Shown piece after piece: positions 47,069-57,233 of a DNA stretch of 64,000 bases. The DNA lies in the NCBI GenBank assembly GCA_013368325.1, contig JAACJK010000120.1:248001-312000 (forward strand), read 5' to 3'. Source of the stretch: Ephemerocybe angulata (taxonomy: Eukaryota; Basidiomycota; Agaricomycetes; Agaricales; Psathyrellaceae). Each line of letters begins with the position of its first letter. Within the stretch, counting starts at the first letter, position 1. The notes under the pieces were generated by a model. It saw only the letters and a program-made list of their open reading frames with translations, was not told where the DNA came from and did not search any database. A program made the position numbers and the translations under genes.

Positions 47069-47500
47069 AGTACAGCCTATTTCAGAGTCTCACAGAACGC
47101 GTCAGATAGTATGTTACTGTATGTAGGTAGAGGGACGGTAGAGGGAGTATGTAGGGATAATTTGAAGGTAGGGAGCAAAGCGCACCAGGAGGACGCGAAG
47201 CGCACGGAGCACAACTCGGGAGCGGGTGACAGCCATTACGGCGAACGGAGGGTCAGTGCCGGTCTCTGGTTATTCCTCCCCCAGTCTTCAAGGCATTATT
47301 TCGCCTAGTAGAAAGAATATGAGGCATCGGATGTGAGGAGTTAGGAGGACAGACACACCAGAAGGGAGGGGACACCACCAGAGGCAAAGGAGGGCAGCGA
47401 GGGATAATGGCGTTTCACGCTGACAGGCGCGATTAGCGTTAGACTGTTCTTGGCCCCGCCCGAGCTTGGCGACCCACGTTACAGTCACGTCACGCAAGGG

Positions 47501-47507
47501 TATATAA
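47501..47507 (+). promoter_or_regulatory. Plus-strand TATA promoter (unit 4)
   Basis: Same arrangement as in unit 2. The downstream C-run (about 47,586-47,590) is one base shorter, which shifts the first short frame. Confidence 0.58.
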
Positions 47508-47855
47508 GCTGGGGGATTCACAACCACCGTTCCAGCACCCGTTCGTTATGTTGCCCCGTCGCCGCCCTCACATTCGCCGCCGTTGTCCCCCTTCGCTATG
47601 TCTTCGTCGTCGCTTCCACCCTTTCATCGTCGTCGTAGTGTACCCCTGTAGTAGTCAGTAGATAGCCTCCACGGTCTCGGCGTGCATGGGGTCGCTATGG
47701 CGGCCCTCTGCGCGTCGAGGCCGACCATGGAGGATGCCGTGGGAAGAGACACCTATGAAAAAGCTACGAAAGTTCGTTTTCTGAGCCCAGCGAGGCCATA
47801 GGAACAAGCAAATCCGATCCCATTGTCAAACGACCCCGCCAGGTTTGGCATGTCA

Positions 47856-48100
47856 TGAAGTCGACCTCAGTGCGCAGACGTTTCAAGCGCGGAATGCAGC
47901 ATGATCGACCTGCGAGAACTTAAAATGCGGACCTTTTCGAAGAGCCTCCCTTGCGCGAGATCTACATGAGCCTTTGATAGTAGAGAGATAGTCTGGAGTT
48001 CAGGAGCGGTGCAATGGAGAGCAATCAGCTCATCGATTTCGTAGAGAAGCATGGCGGCCGAAACTAGGAAACCTTGATCCTTATCACATCTGAAACGAAT
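47856..48100 (-). pseudogene. 5' fragment of the F-box/LRR-like gene at the unit 4/5 junction
   Basis: Third identical copy of the 245-bp junction fragment. Confidence 0.85.
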
Positions 48101-48205
48101 GTGAATATATTAGCATATAGGGTATCATCGCCTTCTACAACTACGACGAATTAGGTATCAAGTGTTCAAAAGTCCGAAAACACACCTCCGACAGCAACAA
48201 AAGAA

Positions 48206-50354
48206 TTAAAGGGCTCGCGGACCTGTCCACGCTTGGAACGAATCCCGTGCGCCGGCAGCCGCGTTATACCCAGGCTGGAGTTGCTGCGGGGGTTGGGGCG
48301 GGTAGGCAGGCTGTGGCCCCTGCTGCGGATACACCACCTGTGGCTCTTCGATCCCTTCATACGCACTCGAGTAGTAGCCAAGGTCCAGGTCTTCACCTTC
48401 AGAGAGGGGACGCTGCGATTCGACGCCAGGTTTCAGATGCTGTTGCGGGAAGGTCGGCTCGAGATGCGGAGACACCGCTGGCCGCAGTCTCTGCCGCTCC
48501 TCGGGGTCAGAGTTCCTCGCGGTCAAAGGGTACGCGTTTCCGGCGACCTCGTTCCTGGGTTGGTGGTGGGGGTGTTGCTGATATTCAGCGATTCCAAAGG
48601 CCTCCGCAAAGCTCATACGTTGGTCCTGCTGAGGGACAGTGCGATATTGCATTGAGGGGGTCGCCTGGTAAGGGATACTCGATGATTTGCTTTCGACAAC
48701 CGACACGGACTCGGGGTGGGGCTTGCGCGTGAAGAAAAATCGGAATGAGTAGCCGATCTCGCGGAAGAAATCCACTGAGAGCAACAGGGTGAGATTCGAA
48801 GCGCGAATCGGTAACTGTGCACGTACTGTAGTCGCAGAGCGGTCTCCATACAGGAGTGCTCGCTTGGCTCGCAGTCAGCCCACCCATCGAAGATGACAGC
48901 TCGACGCAGGGCGGACGTGCATGAGCAAGGCCATGGGCGCTTATTGAGTGCCACCGCGTGTAAGCGAATGATGCGAGCCCTGACAGGAAGCGGGGAAGTA
49001 CCCCCGGATAGACGACCGCTCGCGCTACATAAACTGCAAAGGGACGGTGAGTGGTGCGTTCACGGAAGAATGGATACTACGCACCACGAAGACGGGGGAA
49101 GACAGCGAGCACGATGAGCTGCTCGAAACGAGCTTCGCCGGCGCTCGTTTTCAGCTTGTCCGAGTTGCCGTGAGCGAGAAGTCGGACGGGGCAAAACTGG
49201 CGACGAGAATTGGGTTAAAGGGGTATGAGGACGAAAGGGATAGAGGACGTACCTTGGACGCACGAAGCTGGAGTTTTCGAAGGTTTGCTGGCGCTTTAGA
49301 GGATGTGCCGGTGCGGCGCAGGACCTGGTGGTGCTCGCTGGCGATCCCGGCGACGGAGGCGGCTGGAAGAGTGAATGAGGGAGATAGGAGAGAAAGAATT
49401 GGGCGACGGACGTACCTGGCAGACCATGTACGCACGGGCACGAGAATGGAGATGCGGTGAGCTGGGGTCGATTGGGGAGCGTCTGGGGCGATCCTGAGCG
49501 TATCCGCGAAGTGAGCCTGACGAAAATGAGTGAGTACGGGTTTGGATGGACTGAAAGTGTCGTTGGAGACGCACCTTTCGTAGGTCTATCCCTCCACAAG
49601 CGAAAGGCCCGCAGCAACGTGTCTGTCTTCCTTTCGAGAGCTCCGAGGCTGTGAGAGGCGGAGGCGGCGAAAAATTCGATGTCTTGAAGCATTCTAGGCT
49701 GGCCAGAGGCTCGGTTCGCTCAGGAAGAAGTTGTTGGCGAAAAAAGGGCGCAAAGCGCGATCGCCGCGAGAGAGCGAGCAGAGCTGGTGCACCGAGGATA
49801 GGAGATGGTCTGTACGACCTCAGGGACTAGAGAGAACGAGTCAGTACAGCTCTCAAGGTCGGGGAAGCGAGATAGAGAGACTTGCCTGTGTTGGACGAAC
49901 CAGGGTTTGTAGAGTGTGAAGAATCGGTGGGATGGAACGAAATGGAAGCGTAGACTGGGCCCATACAGATAAATTGGATGCCTTGGGAGTTCGTTCAGCT
50001 CAGGAAAGGCATGATATACGAAGATTAGAACTCACAATCGGCGCTGTTGACCTGGACTTGTGTAATTCCTGCGCAGGCCAAGCCGACGATGTCAGGCTTC
50101 TCCAACCCACCTACACGAGCAGCTTTCGACGAGAATGCACCGGCAATGCTGGAGAACAGTCATGACGGATATTATCACAGTCTGGAAAGCGTTGAGAGAC
50201 CCAGAAACATGAGTTGAGCACCGTGGACGTACCAACGCCGTGCAACCCCCGGCTATTGCCCATCCTATCCTGTGGGGTGACCAATGGATCCCGTTTGCGT
50301 CCAAAACTTCCTTTCGTCGATGGCAGGCTGGTTTTCAGACGCTTCGCAGGGCAT
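48206..50354 (-). pseudogene. Degenerate DUF300 gene, copy 5
   Basis: Nearly identical to copies 3 and 4, except that eight bases just past the stop codon (GTCCGAAA context at about 48,171-48,178) are kept, as in units 1, 2 and 6. It is inactive for the same reasons. Confidence 0.82.
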
Positions 50355-51858
50355 GTCGACGGGCTGGGATCTGGCCAGCCAGAGTACAGCGAGGAGAAGG
50401 TGATGGGCAAGATGAGAAGGACGATTGATGCCAGGCGGTGCCAGGGACACGGGTTGTTTGTTGCTGTATCCCCATTCGGGGGCTGGCATTGGCGCCGGCA
50501 ATGTTGGCGAGCGTTGGACATTGGCCAGCGTTGGTGTGAGGAGCAAGATGGCGGGCATCGTCAGCAAATGGAAGGCCAAAAGTCGCTACAGAGCACAATA
50601 TTCATATACCTCAAGACCTCTGGACTTTGAACAATTCGTGATTGATTGAGGCGGCGTCGCGACTCAGAGGGATCTGGCCAGAGATATGGTCATTTTGGTC
50701 GTCGCCGTCGCGTATACTGAAGGCGGGATATGGGTTAAGGAGGTGAGAGTTGGGGGGAAAGGGAGACGCGATTTGAATCGCGACGCGACGCTTTAAGGCG
50801 ATCACAGGGACGGAGCACCGCGCCTTTGTTTGGCCGTCGCCGCGCTTCTTCGATCCTTTCCACCACCTCCCAAGCGCTCTGATTGGCTCGTTCAACATCG
50901 TCAGACCGCCTCCAGACGCATCGCCGACCCTTTCGACGACGACTCAAGAGCTGTGATTGGCTCCTGCGCAGAGGGCCTTCCTCACCAACGAGCCCTTTCT
51001 CCGCCACTCCAGGGCTGCATTTGGCCCCTCCGCGACGCTCTTGAGCCCATCCCGACCGCAAACCGGCGTTGAGCTGAACGCTTTCGACGACGGCGTCGAC
51101 GAAGGATGCGCTGCGCTGCGTACAAAGAAGTGAGCAACGTGCAGCTGCGGCTTATTGCTTTGCTCACCTCATGAGTAGGCACGACCTACACACGTCTAAC
51201 ACGTTCATCATCGCGCGACACACAACCAACTCGAAATCGAGCTCAAAGGCGTTCGACGATGCTGTCGACGATGAATGCACTGCGCTGCAGGGCGTAGTCT
51301 AGGAAGGGAGTTGAGCACGACGGACGTGTGTCCAGGGTAGCGGCGTCAGCAAGGGACTTTTGAACTAGGTACGAGAGTCAGTGTAGACCCGTATACCGAA
51401 GCTGTACTGACTTACAGTCATTCTCCCAGATATTCTGCGCGACGAAAAGTATCGGCCCCCAGCGACTTCCCCGCGCTACACACGACGGCAAGCTGAGGAA
51501 TACGGCTCAGGGTCAGCTACGATGCCACTACACAGTCGTATCGCGTGCGCCTACCTTTCATCCGCCGGCTCCACCGGTAATCAGCCCTACATCGACACGG
51601 CGCGCGAGTGGAGGTCTATGGGTATATACGACGAAAAGGTCAGCGCTATTGGCTTTCATTAATACGGATGTGCTTACCTTTCGACGCTGTCACTGACCGC
51701 AATGCCCAAGGCCTCGAATCTCGGGCACCATAGCCTCGGTCTCTCGCCTCGAAAGCGACACCCCAATAACACCAAGTCTGCTAGACAGCCGGCACCGAAT
51801 TCGACCTGCAAACTCCAGAGTACGTCAGTCAACATTCCAGTACAGACGGCTGGCTTAC

Positions 51859-52559
51859 CTATGAGCTCCAGTCTCTATCCCCGACCTCCCGTTTCGAACA
51901 CAGCACCCTCAATGCAGACCAGTGGCCCTTCGCACGAATCTGACTGGGATGGCGAGGTCAGTGGATATGTATTTTCGAGGGGCGGCGGAACGCTTACATA
52001 CCGATCTCTGGTCATCAACGAGGCCGAGCGACTGCTACAAAGTCGTGAGTACGAGACCGAAATTCAAATATGGCAAATCGACGTACCCATGCATTGTAGC
52101 CCTTCCCTCTGTAATCCAAGTCGTTCGTGGCAAGGGTTGACTTGAAAGGACTACAAAAAGGTAATGGTGAGTGCCACAAGCCTTACACAGTCCGGAATCG
52201 TTCCTTACCCGTACTCAACCCGTACTGACGGTCGTCGCCCAACCCCCACGCGCCTTCGATGTTTCCGACGGTCTCCTGAGGTCTGAATGCAGAGGTCATT
52301 GGGCGCTCGCTGACGGTGGTGGCCATGTGGTGAGGATCGTCGAAGGTGCTGGCGCTGTCTAGAAAATCAGCGTCGCATTGCTAGCATGAAGCGGGAAATA
52401 TAAGACTTACCGGATGTCCTCCTCTTCATCCAGCAGCAGAGTGAGACCATTGGGTCTCTAGCTATAGACACTTTCAAAGGTGAGTCAGTAAATCGTAGCT
52501 CTCGTATCTGAAATGCTTACCTCGACGCCTCGCTGTGCCTCGCAGTCTTTCGCGTCCAT
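51859..52559 (-). CDS. Gene B, unit 5: candidate spliced protein of 137 aa
   Basis: Same six-exon reading as in units 3 and 4. The six-base insertion near 52,572 lies just upstream of the ATG, close to the acceptor that precedes the start exon, and leaves the coding part unchanged. Confidence 0.4.
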
Positions 52560-54766
52560 CGCCGAAGTCTAGGACTCGGATACATGTTAGTCAGATGTAT
52601 TCGTATAGCAGATGAATACACTCACAATTCACAAGAGTCTAGTAAATATCCGTGTGGTCAGCGCGAGCTCCGGGAGAATGATATGGGAGACTTACCCTTG
52701 TGAGCTCGTAGCGACTAATGAGAAGAAACAAATGGAATGTCAGTAAATTGCGAGAGTCAAGATGATACGAGCGACATACTTGGGTGGGCGAGCGACGACG
52801 AGAAAGGTGGGTGACGAGCTGGTGGGGTGAAGGAAAGGTGTAAGCGATGTGTCAAGCGAATATGGGGTGCGACGGGAGTAATACCGTGAGCAGTATCACG
52901 ATGATGGGGTGCCGACGCCGGAATTCAGACTCACCTCGAGTTCGTCGTCGACGACGGCGGTGGAGAGGAAACACAACGACGACGATCAGAAGCAAATATT
53001 AAAGAGAGATAGAAAAGAGTCAAAGACTCAGAGGAGATGGAGCGGTGAAGTGGAAAGGGGAGAAAAGAGCAAACCTCGTTGAAGAGGATGCAGAACAAAC
53101 CAGAGTATGCACCTACTCTTATACCCAAATTCTCCCGCCTCCCTCCGCTCTCGGCCCTCCCAGGATCAAGTCCAAATATACCGACTGCCACCTCATCCGA
53201 ATACCAGCGTCGGGGTAACCAAGGCCAAGTGTGCGGAATGCGCTTTACGTGCGTTATCGCGCTTCGCTGATTCGCTTTGCGCACAGAGTTGCCCGAGAAA
53301 CCGTGCTAGCGGCCATGCCGGCTGTCTGTGTACGTTTGATGCATCATGAGCTGGCGCGCCAAGCACGGGTCCCGCGCAGGGATGCGGTTGGAATGGCGTT
53401 ATTGGAGTGAATGGGATGAGGAGGAGATGCGCACCGTGAATTGAGAATATATGTCGCTGGTGGACTTGGGGGTCGGTGGACTGGGTACGTGCTACTCAGG
53501 GGTATGTACTACAAAGTATAAAATTGTTTAAAACATGAATTTTGCCCGCGATCGTTTAGTATAGAGGTTTCGCCGGATGGGCGCTTATTTCCTTCTGAAT
53601 ACTTGTGCACAGCGATCGGTTGAATTTCTTTGAGATCCAAACTTACCAGCCTCGGGTATACTCCTAAAGTAATGTTTATATGGTCCCTAAACTCCCTCGG
53701 AGTGTCTTCAAAGTGCGTAAAACGCGCAATCGCTCATTTTACCCCTACAGCTCCAGACTCTGCATTTGCAAAGATTTCGACTTGGCGACTTCGCTGGTGA
53801 CAGCATCCGCTGTCACCGTGCATTCTATCACCTATAAATAGTGTGAGAGAGTTATGCAACGCGAATTAAACGCGTTGCAACTGTCCTTTTCGTGTGAGTG
53901 GAACCGGGAGGAGAAGGTCCGAAGATTGAATCGAGATTGGTTCGTGAGTCGTGCAGACGACTGGGGTCGACTCGGGTGCACCTATCATTTGCTATAGAGG
54001 TCTAAGTTTGCTTTGAGAGCAGCATAAGGCTTGGGATTACCATTGTTACAGTGTCCTCGCTCGTAGCGCAATCGGCGCTTATGATTGAACTGAACTCGGT
54101 CTGCACTAATGCAGATGTGCCCTTCGCGACCAAGTTCGCAACCGTGGTGCGTACGTACTCCAGTATAAATGATACATACACTCTTGCGGCGTATCTTACG
54201 TCGCTATCTGTGGGCTAGCCCAGTCGGAAACTCGGAGGTGTGTGGGCGTGTGGTCTTCATAGGTCGGATTTGACTGTCAATCCCGGTCCCTTACATCGAA
54301 TTGCGTCGTCTATGCCATTTGTGTTGGTAGCTTTACAGGTAAAACTATATATATGTATACAGCAGTAATATACCAGCCTTATTCCAGCGTTGAATGCTTT
54401 ATCTTTATGAATCCACATGTAAGACCATAATTCCTTTCCAAATGGCCAATACAACTCACTTGTGCTCGTTTCGGGATTTCTGAGCCTCTATATTGAGCGC
54501 AATAGACATATATTGACAATCTATGTACACAACGTATGTCACAGCTACATTCAAAAATCGCAGATAGCCCGGAGAACACAGAAAAAGTGGAAGAATGAGC
54601 TTCGCTAGAATTAGGCGCCCGTAAGCGCCCAAATTCCGGCGTTGCTATGCGGCCCCCACTTCCCTGGGGCTGGTGCTCCTGCGTAGCCCCATCCAACTCA
54701 ATACTACCCTAAATGTAGATAAGCGTATTTTAAGCTATTAAGATCGTCCGAAAGTCTGAGAAAAAG

Positions 54767-54789
54767 GGCGGGAACCGAAGGTTCCCGCC
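54767..54789. other. Palindromic stem GGCGGGAACC-GAA (unit 5)
   Basis: Unchanged copy of the element. Confidence 0.6.
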
Positions 54790-55029
54790 AAGTGAAGTGA
54801 TCCCGGTGCCGTCACACCGCGACTGACATCGGACTCGACCAAGCCAAACAACGGCTCCCCTGACGTTATTCCGGTGTACGGAGCGCATCTATCGTGCGTC
54901 ATGGTGAGTGATATACTGTGATATAGACAGGCTGGACGTGATATGTAGTCGTGCGTGTCGGACTGTCGTGCCGAGTGACGTACGAGCGGCGTCGCCCGCT
55001 CGCGGGCTACGCTGCATCGATGGGTGTCG

Positions 55030-56482
55030 TTGGGGTGTCGGCATTTCAAAATCTGTGCAAAAATGTGCCTGAAGTTAGCGGTGGGCCGTGAGGTAAAAGG
55101 AGAGTGGCGTACCGGATGCGGGAATGGCAATATATGTATGGATCGGCGTCCGGCGAGCTATGTGTGTTGATGAGCGAGGTCCGGAACCAGGGACACAGAA
55201 AAACTCACCAAATCTGGTGTGTGGGTGCTGGGAGCGTCCGTGCACGGACTGTGAGGGAATTGGGTGGTGAGAGTGGTGCAAGTGACTGGGAGGCGGCCAC
55301 TTACCCATCGGGAATTGATGCGAGGGAGAGGTGCCCACGAACGTTAATCGGGACTGACAGTTCGTGTCAGTCACCGTTGTCCACCGTGGGTGTGCTAGCG
55401 AGCTCGACGTGGTGGCTGTGAGACGGCGACGACGCAACGGATTTGATTCCGGCGAGCGACATGGTGCCTGGGAGTGTGTCAAGACGGGTGGATGAAAATG
55501 GCGTAGGCTACGTACGTTGTTGGTGCAGCCACAACGAGAATTCATCCGGTGGGCTGTATGGGGAAGCGTACATGTGCCTGTCAGAAGGGTCAAAGGTGGA
55601 TGGATAGCCATGTTAGGGCGAACTACGTTGGTGGCTGCCTGAGTACTATCATTGGGAGTGTCCAAGACGCATGCAGTGCTGATTGTAGAGGTCGGGATGA
55701 CGAAGTCGCAACAGGATTGATTCCGGCGAGCGACAGCGAGCCTAAAACACGTCAGAACGTAGTTGGAAATAGCTGAGTGTATGAACTGACCTGTGGCAGC
55801 GTAGGAAAGAGTTCAACGTCGTCGATAGCTTTGTGCGTGTATTGGGGTCCTAGCCTGAAATGAGTGAACCTGTTGTTCTGGGTCCGGAATATTCTGACGT
55901 ACCTTGACGCAAAACTGAGAATTTCTGGGGTGAGGAATCAGTCAGGAATGGTGGCGAGCAGGGGATGTAGACGTACCTCGCGCTCTTTCACAAATCCGCA
56001 ACAGAAATCCTTCCGCCGAGCTGAAGAAGAGGGTGAGCCGTGACCAGGAAACAGTTCTAAAAGTATGCTAACCTTGGCTGCATGCGTGGAACGTCGCCCG
56101 CTAAGAAGGTGAAATTGAGCAACCACGAACGATTCATGTATAGGGGACTCACGACAACAAGCTCGTATGTGCAATGCTAGCAAGTGCAAGCACGGTGTTA
56201 AAGGACGAAGATGCAATAGAATTGCATCCGCCGAGCGACGTCGAGGTGAGAGTGAGACGACGACTTGACGACGACGGGATAGTGGGCATGTTGGGGTAGG
56301 GAAGAAAGATAGAATTTGGGTAGGCCGTCTAGCCCCTTGGTGCCAGCGAGAGCGAATGACAAACCTGTGTGTGGTCGATCATCGGGAGACCCGTTGCGTA
56401 AATAATTGTACATGTCCGGAGGTAGATACTGGCTACAGGTTCCGCGGAGGGCGTTTGACGAGGTACTGTGTTCTCCACCCAA
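55030..56482 (-). pseudogene. Region C, unit 5 copy (diverged)
   Basis: From about 55,160 on, this copy differs from units 2-4 at many positions. The repeated motif is present near 55,430, 55,700, 55,985 and 56,205. The SQYLPPDMYNYLRNG piece is open (56,198-56,482). The left-hand exons contain several indels relative to units 2-4. Confidence 0.4.
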
Positions 56483-56908
56483 AGGACAGACTATCTCAGC
56501 GACTCACAGAACGCGTCGATAGTATACAGGTAGAGGGAGTGTGTACAAAGTGCGTAGGCATAATTTGAGGGGAGGGAACAAAGTTGACCAGGAGGACGCG
56601 AAGCGCACGGAGCACAACTCGGGAGCGGGTGACAGCCATTACGGCGAACAGAGGTTCACTGCCGGTCTCTGGTTATTCCTCCTCCAGCCTCCAATGCATT
56701 ATTTCACCTAGTTTAAAGAGTGTGAGGCGTCGGACGTTGAGGTGTTGGATATTGGAGGATGGACACACCAGAAGGGAGGGGACACCACCAGGCAAAGGAG
56801 GGCGGTGAGGGATAATGGTGTTTCACAGTGACAGGCGCGATTAGCGTTAGACTGTTCTTGGCCCCGCCCGAGCTTGGCGACCCACGTTACAGTCACGTCA
56901 CGCAAGGG

Positions 56909-56915
56909 TATATAA
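56909..56915 (+). promoter_or_regulatory. Plus-strand TATA promoter (unit 5)
   Basis: TATATAA and CACGTCACG are unchanged here although surrounding sequence has diverged, which hints that the promoter core is under constraint or was converted. Confidence 0.58.
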
Positions 56916-57233
56916 GCTGGGGGATTCACAACCACCGTTCCAGCACCTGTTCGTTATGTTGCTATGCCCATGCCCCGTCGCCGCTCCTCTCACATTCGCC
57001 CCTTCTCTATGTCTTCGTCGTCGCTTGCCCCACCCCTTCATCGTCATCGTAGCGTACCCCTGTAGTAGTCAGTAGATAGCCTCCACGGTCTCGGCGTGCA
57101 TGGGGTCGCTATGGCGGCCCTCTGCGCGTCGAGGCCGATAATGGAGGAGGCCGTGGGAATAGACACCTATGTAAAACCTATGAAAGTTCGTTTTCTGAGC
57201 AGCCACAAGAGAGCAATCAGCTCATCGACGAAC

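Larger units (their letters stand above)
38761..48100. repeat. Tandem unit 4 (9,340 bp)
   Basis: Almost identical to unit 3. It has one C fewer in the C-run near 47,586-47,590. Confidence 0.95.
25082..55159. repeat. Near-identical core of the array (~30 kb, period ~9,340 bp, 3.2 copies)
   Basis: Sequence at a position p and at p+9,340 or so is the same apart from a handful of single-base changes and indels of 1, 6 and 8 bases. The left edge lies in the gene B TATA region of unit 2; the right edge lies in region C of unit 5. The two edges fall at different places in the unit, as expected from unequal exchange rather than a copied whole unit. Confidence 0.9.
48101..57233. repeat. Tandem unit 5 (9,133 bp; left part near-identical, right part diverged)
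   Basis: It matches units 3-4 up to about 55,159 and then becomes clearly diverged. It has a six-base insertion near 52,572 (GGACTCGGATAC). Like units 1 and 2 it keeps the eight bases missing in units 3-4 before the DUF300 stop. Its end holds only a trace of the F-box-like fragment (GAGAGCAATCAGCTCATCGA). Confidence 0.93.

Noticed and set aside
11406..50354. RIP as cause of decay of the DUF300 copies
   Set aside because: RIP gives C-to-T and G-to-A changes. The decayed copies show the opposite trend where I aligned them, and they are GC-richer than the intact gene.
25082..55159. A CRISPR array or satellite DNA
   Set aside because: The repeat is 9 kb with genic content and introns, not a short repeat with spacers or a simple satellite.
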